The notes below the pieces were generated by a model. It did not search any database and was not told the origin of the DNA. It saw only the letters and a program-made list of their open reading frames with translations. 64,000 nucleotides of DNA from CAYWRO01 sp964460345 (GTDB lineage: Bacteria > Planctomycetota > Phycisphaerae > Phycisphaerales > UBA1924). The translations under genes and the position numbers were made by a program. Where the stretch lies: positions 1 to 64,000 of the forward strand of contig CAYWRO010000008.1 in assembly GCA_964460345.1 (NCBI GenBank), given 5' to 3'. Positions 25,181 through 33,657 of the stretch are shown here, piece after piece. How positions within the stretch are numbered: position 1 is the first letter of the stretch; the number at the start of each line of letters is the position of its first letter.

Positions 25181-27172
25181 ATGACCACCACGCTTGCGTC
25201 GACCCCGCGCCCCGAACATCGCGCCGCCCGCCCGGCAGTCTCTCTTCTCTGTACTCTCTTTTCTGTTCTCTGCTTCAATCCCCCTTGTGCCGCCCAGCCT
25301 GGCGCGGTCGCGCCGCCAACTGTCGACGCTGCTCCCGTTGTCGACGCCGCCTGGCTTGCCGAGCACTACACGAAGATGGAAGAAATGATCCCGATGCGCG
25401 ACGGTGTGCGCCTGTTCACGGCCATCTACGTCCCGAAGGACCTCTCGCAGCCGCGGCCGATGCTCATGAAGCGCACGCCGTACTCCTGCCGCCCGTACGG
25501 CGAGACGAACTTTCCCGACCGCGCCGACCCCGGCGCGGAGTACGCGCTGGACAACTACATCCTCATCGTCCAGGATGTCCGCGGCTGCTACATGAGCGAG
25601 GGGCAGTTCGTAAACATGACGCCGCACATCGCGGACAAGCAATCGAAGTCGGACGTCGATGAATCGACGGACACGTACGACACGATCGAGTGGCTCGTCG
25701 AGAATGTCCCCGGCAACAATGGCCGCATCGGGTTGTGGGGGATCAGCTACCCCGGCTTTTACGCCGCGGCGGGGATGATCGATGCGCACCCCGCGCTGAA
25801 GTGCTCCAGCCCGCAGGCGCCCGTCGGGGACTGGTGGTACGACGACTTTCACCACCACGGGGCCTTTTACCTGCCGCACGCCTTCTGGTTCATGTCGTCC
25901 TTCGGCCAGCCGCGGCCGGAGCCGGTGATGCAGCGCCCGGGGCGCGGCTTCGAGATCGCCAACCCGGACGGGTACGACTTCTTCCTGAAGGACACCGGCA
26001 CGATCACGGCGCTGGATGAGCAGTACCTGCACGGCAACGTCGAGTTCTGGAACGAGATGGTGCGGCATCCGAACCGCGACGAGTTCTGGCAGCAGCGCGA
26101 CATCGTGCCGCACCTGGAGAACGTCGCGCCCGCCGTGATGACGGTGGGGGGGTGGTTCGATGCCGAGGACCTGTACGGGCCGCTGGCGATCTACCAGTCG
26201 ATCGAAGCGAAGAACCCGGACGTCTTCAATATCCTCGTGATGGGCCCGTGGTACCACGGAGCGTGGCTGCGCAGCGACGGCGCGCAGCTCGGGCACGCGT
26301 GGTTCGGGGGACCGACGAGCCCACATTACCAGGAGCGGGTCCAGAAGCCGTTCTTCGACGCGTTTCTCATCGGCGAGGGCGAGGCGGACTGCGATCTGCC
26401 GGAGGCGATCGTCTTCGAGACGGGCGCGAACCAATGGCGCGACTTTGCCGCGTGGCCGCCGGAGGAAATCCAGACTCAATACCTCTATCTGGGCGACGAC
26501 TCCCGCCTCACACTCGCTTCAGAATCTTCAATCCAAAATCCAAAATCCCCAATCGCCAATCCCTTCGATGAGTTCATCTCCGACCCCGCCAAACCCGTCC
26601 CCTTCACGGAAGAAGTCACCCAGCGCATGACGCGCGAGCACATGACCGACGACCAGCGCTTCGCCTCGCGCCGCCCGGATGTGCTCGTCTACCAGACAGA
26701 GCCGCTCGCCGAAGCGCTGACGCTCGCCGGTCCGGTCACGGCCGAACTCTGGGTCTCCACGGACCAGCAGGACGCCGACTGGATCGTCAAGGTGATCGAT
26801 GTTCACCCCGATGATCACCCGGACTATCCCAATCTGCCCGAGGGGATGCACACCGGCGGCTACCAGATGCTCGTCCGCGCGGAAGTCATCCGCGGCCGCT
26901 TCCGCGACGATCCCGCGCACCCGAAGCCCTTCACGCCCGGGGAGCCGACGCTGGTCCCGCTGCCGCTCCAGGACGTCCTGCACACCTTCAAGCCCGGCCA
27001 CCGCGTCATGGTGCAGATCCAGTCGACGTGGTTTCCGCTCGTCGACCGCAACCCGCAGAAGTGGGTGGACAACATCTACCTCGCCGAGCCGGAGGACTTC
27101 GTCAAGGCGACGCACCGCGTGTACCACTCCGAGGCGCACCCGACGCGTTTGAAGGTCGGCGTGCTGCCGTGA
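25181..27172 (+). CDS. Exported CocE/NonD family hydrolase (peptidase S15-like)
   Basis: 663 residues. A signal peptide (about 15-38) is followed by an alpha/beta hydrolase with the nucleophile in G-I-S-Y-P-G-F near residue 188 and R-D-G-V-R-L-F near 71, then a jelly-roll C-terminal domain (about 490-660), the layout of X-Pro dipeptidyl-peptidase and cocaine-esterase relatives. It likely hydrolyses an acyl ester or peptide outside the cytoplasm. Residues about 447-461, between the two domains, are encoded by an AATCCAAAATCC-type repeat and read S-S-I-Q-N-P-K-S-P-I-A-N-P, so a short repeat has entered the linker. It is probably transcribed with apbE (39-base gap). Confidence 0.88.
   Translation: MTTTLASTPRPEHRAARPAVSLLCTLFSVLCFNPPCAAQPGAVAPPTVDAAPVVDAAWLAEHYTKMEEMIPMRDGVRLFTAIYVPKDLSQPRPMLMKRTPYSCRPYGETNFPDRADPGAEYALDNYILIVQDVRGCYMSEGQFVNMTPHIADKQSKSDVDESTDTYDTIEWLVENVPGNNGRIGLWGISYPGFYAAAGMIDAHPALKCSSPQAPVGDWWYDDFHHHGAFYLPHAFWFMSSFGQPRPEPVMQRPGRGFEIANPDGYDFFLKDTGTITALDEQYLHGNVEFWNEMVRHPNRDEFWQQRDIVPHLENVAPAVMTVGGWFDAEDLYGPLAIYQSIEAKNPDVFNILVMGPWYHGAWLRSDGAQLGHAWFGGPTSPHYQERVQKPFFDAFLIGEGEADCDLPEAIVFETGANQWRDFAAWPPEEIQTQYLYLGDDSRLTLASESSIQNPKSPIANPFDEFISDPAKPVPFTEEVTQRMTREHMTDDQRFASRRPDVLVYQTEPLAEALTLAGPVTAELWVSTDQQDADWIVKVIDVHPDDHPDYPNLPEGMHTGGYQMLVRAEVIRGRFRDDPAHPKPFTPGEPTLVPLPLQDVLHTFKPGHRVMVQIQSTWFPLVDRNPQKWVDNIYLAEPEDFVKATHRVYHSEAHPTRLKVGVLP
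26519..26564. repeat. AATCCAAAATCC-type repeat inside a coding sequence
   Basis: An A/T-rich run with repeated ATCCAAA words and CCAATCGCCAATCCC sits within the CocE/NonD gene. Its composition is in sharp contrast to the surrounding GC-rich codons. The frame is preserved. Confidence 0.7.
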
Positions 27173-27284
27173 GAGGCGCGCGGGACGGCCGCGGCGGGCA
27201 GCGCGGGCGGTTCAGACGCTCCGCCGGCCCGAAGATCGGCCCGGGCGGCCCCTTCCTGAAGCAAAGTCCGCCGGAATGTGCAAT

Positions 27285-27470
27285 TTTGTGGATGGAACCC
27301 CCGAATTGATCGATCCAGCGGGGCAAAACATCGATGGAATTTCAAATGCCATCGATGTGGCGGCCCGGTCCATCGATCCAGCCCGGGGATCCATCGATGG
27401 ATTGCCGCACCCGCTCGATGGTGCGGCGCGCTGGATCGATGGTTGCCGATGTTCCATCGAGCCGAGGCGA
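27285..27470. repeat. 21-bp periodic intergenic array 2 (ATCGAT core)
   Basis: The palindrome ATCGAT or a one-base variant occurs at 27,288 (GTGGAT), 27,309, 27,330, 27,351, 27,372, 27,393, 27,414 (CTCGAT), 27,435 and 27,456 (ATCGAG), an exact 21-bp ladder of nine sites. Flanks are looser, often CC before and GG or CC after. The array fills the gap between two convergent genes, so it is beyond both 3' ends. Several frames are open through it, none protein-like. Confidence 0.92.
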
Positions 27471-27498
27471 CGTCCGGCCGGTCGGCAGCGGCTGACGC

Positions 27499-28584
27499 TC
27501 ACTCCCGCGCGGCCGGCGCGGCGGGTGAGGAGGCGGCGTGGGGCTTGCGCAGGATCGTCACCATCGCGTTGAAGCCGTCGTTGAACTCCTCGGCCGTCAT
27601 GCCGTCGTCCCAGCCGAGCAGACGACCCATGTGGCGCGCCTTTTCGGAGTCATCCACGTTCCAGTGGATCACCTCGAAGCCGGCGGCTTCAACAAGTGCA
27701 CGCTCGAAGGGACATTCTCCCGACGCCCACGGCTTGTACGGCTCATCCTGCCCCGCCGGCTTCGGATACAGGTTGTAGATCACGAAGAGCCCGCCCGGTT
27801 CGAGCGCCTCATGCACCGTGCGCACGTACGTCTCATCGTCCACGCCCAGGTGCACGAGCAGCTTCGGGTCCGCCTCCCGCTCCGGGTGGATGTACCCCTT
27901 CTTGAGCGTGTTCTTGCTCATGAAGAGCGACAGCCCGCCGCCGACTTCCGCGATGATTTCCTCGGACGCCGGGTAGTGACCGAAGACCAGCGACACGGAG
28001 CCCGGCTCGCCCTCGCCCGCCTCGGGCGACCGCGCGACCTCGCCTTCATCTTCCGGCATGCGGAAGATCGCCTCGTGCGTGTGGTCGGACTCAATCCCGA
28101 CCACATCCGCGCCGAGCGAAGCGAGCATGCGAAGCTGGCCGAGATTTCCGAAGCCGAAGTCAGCGAGGCGCTTGCCGTCGACATTGGTGAGCCCCGCCTG
28201 CGCCGCCAGGTCGATCGCGCGCAGGTACGCGATGGGCGTCGAATAAAGCGAGTAATACCATGCCTCGCTCACCTCCACCAACTGAAACGCCGCCCGCTCC
28301 TCCTCGGGCAACTGCTCCCACGTCTCCGGCGTGATCGCCCTCGCATCACCGCGGCGGAAGTACACCGTCCTCGCCTCGGCCATCGGCGGCAGATCGTCCG
28401 CCGCGGCGAGAAACGCCCGGCCCAGGTCCGTCTCGGCCACCTCCTTCGCCGCCGCGGCCTCCGAGGCGACCCGCTCGCGCACCGTCGGCTTCGGCGCGGT
28501 CTCCTGCTGCTGTCCATCCTGCGCCGCCGCCACACACACTGCCGCCGCGGCCGCGACCGCACCGAGAACCCGCATCGCGCTCAT
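27499..28584 (-). CDS. Exported SAM-methyltransferase-like protein
   Basis: 361 residues. A signal peptide (about 1-21, A-A-A-Q) precedes a class I methyltransferase-like fold. L-A-D-F-G-F-G-N-L-G-Q near residue 142 is motif I and G-I-E-S-D about 20 residues later is the acidic loop, with L-E-P-G-G-L-F-V-I-Y near 283. S-adenosylmethionine is not expected outside the cytoplasm, so either the leader is not cleaved or exported, or the fold serves another purpose. Planctomycete genomes carry similar exported proteins. It is preceded by array 2 at its 3' side. Substrate unknown. Confidence 0.78.
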   Translation of the reverse strand: MSAMRVLGAVAAAAAVCVAAAQDGQQQETAPKPTVRERVASEAAAAKEVAETDLGRAFLAAADDLPPMAEARTVYFRRGDARAITPETWEQLPEEERAAFQLVEVSEAWYYSLYSTPIAYLRAIDLAAQAGLTNVDGKRLADFGFGNLGQLRMLASLGADVVGIESDHTHEAIFRMPEDEGEVARSPEAGEGEPGSVSLVFGHYPASEEIIAEVGGGLSLFMSKNTLKKGYIHPEREADPKLLVHLGVDDETYVRTVHEALEPGGLFVIYNLYPKPAGQDEPYKPWASGECPFERALVEAAGFEVIHWNVDDSEKARHMGRLLGWDDGMTAEEFNDGFNAMVTILRKPHAASSPAAPAARE

Positions 28585-28631
28585 TTGATCCGCTCCTGTG
28601 TTCGCCGCGCCCGCCCTTGCCGCCGCGCCGA

Positions 28632-29987
28632 TTACTGCTTACCGGCGAGCACCCCCGCCAGTCGCCACACATCGTGAAAGGTGTTGTACAGCGTCACGGG
28701 CGCGACGCGGATCACGTTCGGCTCGCGGAAGTCCGAGACGATCCCCGCCGCGTGCAGCCGCTCGTGCAGGGCCCGGGCCTCCGCCGCGCGTCCGCCCGCC
28801 ACGGCCAGCGATAGCTGGCAGCCGCGCTGCGCCGGATCGCTCGGCGTGAGAATCTGGATCGGCCCGCCCTTGCGCGCCGGGCTCGTCTCCCCGAAGCCGC
28901 GCATCAGCAGCCACTCCAGGTACCCCGTCAGCTTCAGCGACTTGGCGCGAAGGGCGCTCATCCCGACCGAGTCGAAAATCTCCAGCGACACCCGCAGCGG
29001 GGCCATCGCCAGGATCGGCGGATTGGAAAGCTGCCACGCATCGGCGCTCCCGCGCGGCGTGAAATCCTTCACCATCTCGAAGCGCGTCGCCGGGTCGTTC
29101 CCCCACCACCCCGCAAACCGCGGCAGGTAGTCCGGCTCTCCGAAGTGCCCGACCTTCCGCCCATGCCGCTCATGCACGAACGCCCCCGCGACCGCGCCCG
29201 GCCCCGAGTTCAGATACTTGTAACTGCACCACGCCGCGAAGTCGACGTCCCAGTCGTGCAGTTGCAGCGGCACGTTCCCGGCGGCGTGGGCCAGGTCCCA
29301 CCCGACCATGCACCCGCGCGACTTCGCCGCCGCGGTGATGCGGCCGATCTCGAAGAACTGGCCCGTCAGATAGTTCACACCCCCGAGCAGCACCAGCGCG
29401 ATCGAGTCGCCGTGCTCCTCGATCGCCGCGAGGATGTCGTCGGTGCGCAGCGTCGCTTCCCCCTCGCGCGGCTTGAGGCGGATGATCGCCTCCGCGGGAT
29501 CAAAGCCGATGGACAGCGCGTGATGCTCCGCCTGCGACCGCACGGCATACGAGTCCGACGGAAACGCATCGTCCTCGATCACGATTCTAAATCGTCCCTT
29601 CGTCGGCCGGTAGAACGACACCATCAGCAGGTGCAGGTTCACCGTCAGCGAGTTCATCATGACGACCTCGCCGGGCCGCGCCCCCACGAGCCGAGCCCCC
29701 ATGTCGCGAAAGACCTCGTGGTACGGCAGCCACGGATGCCGCCCGTGCAGGTGGGCGTCCACCGCCAGCCGCGCCCAGTCCTCCAGTTCCTCGTTGATCG
29801 CCTCCGGCACGCGCCGCGGCATGCACCCCAGCGAGTTGCCGCAGAAATACACCGCGGGCTGCGTCGGATCGGCGACAGACGGCGGAATCGCGAAGAGCTC
29901 GCGCGTGTGGCGAAGCGGGTCCTGCTCGTCCAGGCGGCGGGCGAAGGTCTCATCGGCGGAAAACGGCATGGTCTCGGGAGAGGTCAT
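28632..29987 (-). CDS. kynU: Kynureninase
   Basis: 451 residues, cytoplasmic. It cleaves L-kynurenine or 3-hydroxykynurenine with pyridoxal phosphate in tryptophan breakdown. Visible family motifs are Y-F-C-G-N-S-L-G near residue 51, M-M-N-S-L-T-V-N near 110, W-D-L-A-H-A-A-G-N near 229 and the PLP-lysine region W-C-S-Y-K-Y-L-N-S-G-P-G near 252. The length is as expected. Start ATG 29,985-29,987; an ATG six codons later is possible. It seems monocistronic; no other kynurenine gene is nearby. Confidence 0.95.
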   Translation of the reverse strand: MTSPETMPFSADETFARRLDEQDPLRHTRELFAIPPSVADPTQPAVYFCGNSLGCMPRRVPEAINEELEDWARLAVDAHLHGRHPWLPYHEVFRDMGARLVGARPGEVVMMNSLTVNLHLLMVSFYRPTKGRFRIVIEDDAFPSDSYAVRSQAEHHALSIGFDPAEAIIRLKPREGEATLRTDDILAAIEEHGDSIALVLLGGVNYLTGQFFEIGRITAAAKSRGCMVGWDLAHAAGNVPLQLHDWDVDFAAWCSYKYLNSGPGAVAGAFVHERHGRKVGHFGEPDYLPRFAGWWGNDPATRFEMVKDFTPRGSADAWQLSNPPILAMAPLRVSLEIFDSVGMSALRAKSLKLTGYLEWLLMRGFGETSPARKGGPIQILTPSDPAQRGCQLSLAVAGGRAAEARALHERLHAAGIVSDFREPNVIRVAPVTLYNTFHDVWRLAGVLAGKQ

Positions 29988-30065
29988 GGGCGGGATTATG
30001 GCGCGGTCGGGGACCGAAGGCGCGTGGCCGGGCTGCGGGCGTTCGGTAGGGGCGAGAGGGATGCG

Positions 30066-30094
30066 GGGCCGGCTGAAGGCCGGCGTTCCATTGG
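30066..30094. repeat. REP-like element flanking parDE, left copy
   Basis: GGGCCGGCTGAAGGCCGGC followed by GTTCCATTGG contains a GCCGGC hairpin on a five-base loop. A similar element with about four to six changes lies at 30,736-30,764 in the same orientation, beyond the toxin gene. Confidence 0.7.
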
Positions 30095-30112
30095 CGGAAG
30101 GGGCGTTCTTCT

Positions 30113-30134
30113 GGTACCATTGCGGCATGGAACC
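30113..30134. promoter_or_regulatory. Candidate ParD operator
   Basis: GGTACCAT and ATGGAACC form an imperfect inverted repeat (one mismatch, six-base spacer) across the parD start codon. Ribbon-helix-helix antitoxins usually bind such palindromes in their own promoter. This is suggestive only. Confidence 0.25.
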
Positions 30135-30393
30135 GGTGAAGCTTGATCTGGACGAGGCGGACCGCGATTGGATTGACAAGCGGGTGGCCGAGGGGGGGTA
30201 CACCTCGCCGGCCGACGTCGTGCGCGACCTGATCCGTCGCGAGCAGATCCGGCTGGAGCGGGAGGCGATTGACAAGAAGCTCCTGGAAGCGCTGGACTCG
30301 GGTTCGCGCATCACGACTGAGAAGGATTGGGAAAACCTCCGCCAGCGCCTCGAGGAGCGGATTCAGGAACATCACGGGAAACGCGCGGGATGA
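30127..30393 (+). CDS. parD: ParD-like ribbon-helix-helix antitoxin
   Basis: 88 residues. The first ~45 have the ribbon-helix-helix pattern: a short strand (V-K-L-D-L), then D-W-I-D-K-R-V-A-E-G-G-Y-T-S-P-A-D-V-V-R-D-L-I-R-type helices. The remainder is a charged helix expected to wrap the toxin. It should neutralise ParE and repress its own promoter. It overlaps parE by four bases (ATGA). Placement between two REP-like copies suggests a mobile or recently inserted module. Confidence 0.88.
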   Translation: MEPVKLDLDEADRDWIDKRVAEGGYTSPADVVRDLIRREQIRLEREAIDKKLLEALDSGSRITTEKDWENLRQRLEERIQEHHGKRAG

Positions 30394-30701
30394 TTCGCGA
30401 GACGCATCGCTTCACGAGCGCGGTGTGGGACTCCGCTGAGTACCTGCTGCGCGAGTCGCCCGATGCCGCACGCCGCTTCATCCTTGCGGCCGAGAGCACG
30501 CTGACGCAGATTCACGAGGCGCGTTTCATTGGACGACGGTGGCTCTCCACGCATCCACGACTTTCGGAGATTCGCTTCCTGCGCATCCAAGGATTCCCGG
30601 ACTACCTGATCTTTTACAGGATCATTGAGGATGGCATCGAGGCAGTTCACCTGATGCACGGTGCACGCGATGTGGATTCGGTTCTGGCGGAAGATGTTTG
30701 A
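30390..30701 (+). CDS. parE: ParE-like toxin
   Basis: 103 residues of the RelE/ParE superfamily. ParE toxins inhibit DNA gyrase; RelE relatives cut mRNA on the ribosome. Features are an N-terminal helical pair (F-T-S-A-V-W-D-S-A-E-Y), R-F-L-R-I-Q-G-F-P-D-Y-L-I-F-Y-R in the central sheet and a final H-L-M-H-G-A-R-D-V-D, which is the usual end of this family. Start ATG at 30,390 overlaps the parD stop. Confidence 0.9.
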   Translation: MIRETHRFTSAVWDSAEYLLRESPDAARRFILAAESTLTQIHEARFIGRRWLSTHPRLSEIRFLRIQGFPDYLIFYRIIEDGIEAVHLMHGARDVDSVLAEDV

Positions 30702-30735
30702 ACCGTTCGTTCCTCGCTTCGCCGACCCGATCGCC

Positions 30736-30764
30736 GGGCCGGCTCGAAGCCAGCGTTCCAGTGC
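30736..30764. repeat. REP-like element flanking parDE, right copy
   Basis: GGGCCGGCTCGAAGCCAGC followed by GTTCCAGTGC. Same orientation as 30,066-30,094, 670 bases away, bracketing the parDE genes. Confidence 0.65.
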
Positions 30765-30767
30765 CGG

Positions 30768-32570
30768 CTACACCCCGCGCTCCGGCCGCCACCCCTGCGC
30801 AATCGGCATCCGCCGCCCCGTCCCGAACGCCACGCCCGTCAGCTTCAGCCCCGTCGCCGCCTGACGCCGCTTGTACTCGCTCAGGTCGATCAGGCGCACG
30901 ACCTTCTTCACCGTCGCCGCATCAAAGCCGCCTTCGCGCACGATCCGCGCCGGGCTCTGTCGCCCCTCCACGTACCGCTCGATGATCTCGTCCAGCACGT
31001 CGTACGGCGGCAGCGAATCCTGGTCGAGCTGCCCCGGCCGCAGCTCCGCGCTCGGCGGCTTGGTGATCGTGCTCTCGGGGATCGGCGATCCGCGTGCCGT
31101 GCTGCCCGCGCGGGACGCACCTTCCAGCCCCAGCCGCTCCGGGTGCGCGTTCATCCACTTCGCCAGCCGGTACACCAATCCCTTGTCCACGTCGCTCAAG
31201 ACCGCCAGCCCGCCGTTCATGTCCCCGTACAGCGTGCAGTATCCCACCGCCAGTTCGCTCTTGTTCCCCGTCGTCAGCAGCAGCGAGCCGAACTTGTTCG
31301 CGAACGCCATCAGGATCACGCCGCGGCACCGCGCCTGGATGTTCTCCTCCGTCACATCCGGCTCGCGCCCCGCAAAAGGCCCCGCCAGCGCGCCTTCAAA
31401 CGCCGCGAACGGGGCCTCGATCGGGATCACGTGAAAGGGCAGCCTGAGGTTCTCCGCGAGCGCCCGCGCATCCGTCACCGAACCTTCCGACGAATACCGG
31501 CTCGGCATTGCTACGCCCGTCAGATTCTCCGGCCCGATCGCCGCCGCGGCGATCACCGCCGTCACCGCCGAATCGATCCCGCCGGAGAGCCCGATCACCG
31601 CCTTGCGAAACCCGGTCTTGCGGAGATAATCGCGCGTCCCGAGGACCAGCGCGCTGTATGCCAGTTCCTCATCGCACAGTTCAGCTCGCGCTCCACTGAC
31701 AAGATTGCCCCCCGTTGCGCTCGCCGCGCCTCCGTTCTCGGAAGCCTCCCCGATCGGGACATCCGCAACCAGCAGGTCTCCGCCGAACGGTTCGCTCTCC
31801 GCCAGCACGGACCCGTCCGGCGCGATCACCGCCGCCGAACCATCGAAAATCAAATCATCGTTTCCCCCGAGCTGGTTCACCGCGGCGACCCACACCCCGT
31901 GCCGCATCGCGTGGCCGCGGAGAATGTCCCGGTGCCGGCGGCCCTTGCCAAGCACAAACGGGCTCGCCGATGGGTTGAGGATCAACTGCGCGCCCCCGTC
32001 CCGTCCTGCGCCCGGCGGCTCCATCAGCGCCGCCACGGGATCCGCACAGTCCAGGTACTTGTGCGCAAAGCCGACATCCTCGCCGCGCCACAAGTCCTCA
32101 CAGATCGTCAGTCCCACGCGCGCGCCCGCCGCGTTGATGATCACCGCACGCTCGCCCGGCTCAAAGTACCGGTCCTCATCAAAGACGTCGTACGTCGGCA
32201 ACAGCCGCTTGTCGTAGTAATCGAGCATGCGGCCGTCGCGATACACGAGCAGCGCATTGACCAGGCCATGATCGTGATGCTCCGCCAGGTGCGCGCTCTC
32301 CGCCCCCTTCAAGGGAAGGGGCGTGCCGAAGACAACGGTCAAGCCTCGGGTATGCTCCTCACCGATCCGCTTCGCAGCCGCCACCGTCGCCGCGACAAAG
32401 CCCTCCTGCAAGAGGAGATCCCGCGGCGGATAGCCGGTCAGCGCCAACTCCGGAAATGCGATCAGATTCGCATGGGCGGCCCGCGCGCGGTCAATCCACG
32501 CTGCGATGAGCGCGGCATTCCCCTCAATGTCCCCAACTGTCGGATTGATCGGCGCGAGGGCCAAACGCAT
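30768..32570 (-). CDS. nadE: Glutamine-dependent NAD+ synthetase
   Basis: 600 residues. The N-terminal nitrilase-type glutaminase domain (about 1-270) has Glu in F-P-E-L-A-L-T-G-Y, Lys in Y-D-K-R-L-L-P and Cys in L-T-I-C-E-D-L-W. The C-terminal ammonia-dependent synthetase domain has the ATP loop L-S-G-G-I-D-S-A near residue 311, T-T-G-N-K-S-E near 420 and E-S-T-I-T-K-P-P-S-A-E-L-R-P near 490. It amidates nicotinic acid adenine dinucleotide to NAD+ with glutamine as nitrogen donor. The ATG at 32,568-32,570 fits the family start M-R-L-A-L. It is divergent from the next gene with a 49-base gap. Confidence 0.96.
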   Translation of the reverse strand: MRLALAPINPTVGDIEGNAALIAAWIDRARAAHANLIAFPELALTGYPPRDLLLQEGFVAATVAAAKRIGEEHTRGLTVVFGTPLPLKGAESAHLAEHHDHGLVNALLVYRDGRMLDYYDKRLLPTYDVFDEDRYFEPGERAVIINAAGARVGLTICEDLWRGEDVGFAHKYLDCADPVAALMEPPGAGRDGGAQLILNPSASPFVLGKGRRHRDILRGHAMRHGVWVAAVNQLGGNDDLIFDGSAAVIAPDGSVLAESEPFGGDLLVADVPIGEASENGGAASATGGNLVSGARAELCDEELAYSALVLGTRDYLRKTGFRKAVIGLSGGIDSAVTAVIAAAAIGPENLTGVAMPSRYSSEGSVTDARALAENLRLPFHVIPIEAPFAAFEGALAGPFAGREPDVTEENIQARCRGVILMAFANKFGSLLLTTGNKSELAVGYCTLYGDMNGGLAVLSDVDKGLVYRLAKWMNAHPERLGLEGASRAGSTARGSPIPESTITKPPSAELRPGQLDQDSLPPYDVLDEIIERYVEGRQSPARIVREGGFDAATVKKVVRLIDLSEYKRRQAATGLKLTGVAFGTGRRMPIAQGWRPERGV

Positions 32571-32619
32571 TGCAACATCGTACCGGCGCTCCCATAATCG
32601 TGGCTGAAGGAGCACGCCG

Positions 32620-33657
32620 ATGCTGACACGAGTGATGGCGGGGATCGTGGCGCTGGGGCTGGTGCCCGCAGGTGAAGGCGTTTCGACCGCCGCCGCGGCA
32701 GAAACCGTCCGTGCGGCACAGGTTGTCGCCGGCCACGCCGGCCCCGCCCTGGAGGCGCAACCGGTCGACCAGATAGCGGCTCCGGTCACGCTTGCCCCCC
32801 GGTTTGCGGAAGGCGACCGGCTGGAGTACGCCTTCGAGTTTCAGTCGACGGTCGGACGGGTCGAATCCGGCGCGGTGGAGGGGGTCGTCCAGCGCGGCAC
32901 CCTGCGGTTGAACGTCCTCGGCGTGGATGAACGCGGCGCGGCCGCCATGACCATGGTCTTCTCAACGCTGCAGATCGAGCCAGACGCCGCTCCGGACGAA
33001 GCGGAGGCTGCCGCCGAACTGGCCGAAGAGATCGCCGGCGCGATGAGAGATGTGGTCGTGCGCCTCGATGTGCAGCCGGACGGGACGATTTCGGCGCTCA
33101 CCGGTCTGGAACCGGTGCACGAGGTCGTCGGACGCCATGGCCGTCGCGCTTGGCCGCTGCTGGGGCCGTTTGCAAGCGAATACGCGGCGGATGCGCTCAG
33201 CGAACTGTTCCGCGTGGACGCTCCGGCGGCGCAGGCGTTCCCGGAACGCGAGGTCGGGGAGACCTGGGCGATCGCGAGTGAGCGGCCCTTGGCCGAATCC
33301 ACCGTCCTTCGCACGCGCGCTGTCTGGTCGCTCGAGTCGGTCGTCGACGATGCTGCATCCCTGCGGGCAGAGATCGAGCGCAGCATGGGCTCGACGGAGT
33401 CCGGCAGCCCGGCAGCGGCGACGCTGTCGATCGCCGACCAGTCCGGCACGCTCACCGCCCGCTGGAGCGTCGCCGATGGGCGGCTGCTCGAGCGGACGAT
33501 GCAGTCGCAGTTGGACGTTCGCGCGGCTGTGGGCGACCTCCAGGGCCCCATCGTCCGCGCTTCGACCAGCCTTCACCTGCGGCTTCTGAAGCCGGGCGAG
33601 TCTGAGCAGGCCGCGGCGGACCCGGCCGGCGGCGTTGGGTCATCCGCGGTGCGTTGA
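32620..33657 (+). CDS. Exported protein of unknown function
   Basis: 345 residues. An N-terminal signal peptide (about 1-27, ending A-A-A-A-E) precedes a soluble domain with alternating beta strands. The pattern L-E-Y-A-F-E-F-Q near residue 67 and V-G-E-T-W near 210 resembles DUF6263-like lipid- or sterol-binding-like beta proteins, but I do not call it. AAGGAG eight bases before the ATG supports the start. The C-terminal ~28 codons overlap the end of the convergent membrane-protein gene by 85 bases. Confidence 0.75.
   Translation: MLTRVMAGIVALGLVPAGEGVSTAAAAETVRAAQVVAGHAGPALEAQPVDQIAAPVTLAPRFAEGDRLEYAFEFQSTVGRVESGAVEGVVQRGTLRLNVLGVDERGAAAMTMVFSTLQIEPDAAPDEAEAAAELAEEIAGAMRDVVVRLDVQPDGTISALTGLEPVHEVVGRHGRRAWPLLGPFASEYAADALSELFRVDAPAAQAFPEREVGETWAIASERPLAESTVLRTRAVWSLESVVDDAASLRAEIERSMGSTESGSPAAATLSIADQSGTLTARWSVADGRLLERTMQSQLDVRAAVGDLQGPIVRASTSLHLRLLKPGESEQAAADPAGGVGSSAVR

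Noticed and set aside
23177..26479. A 1,100-residue minus-strand open frame
   Set aside because: Only its last ~286 residues (from 24,037) are a real protein. The rest is the shadow of apbE and the CocE/NonD gene and is arginine/histidine/valine-rich without motifs.
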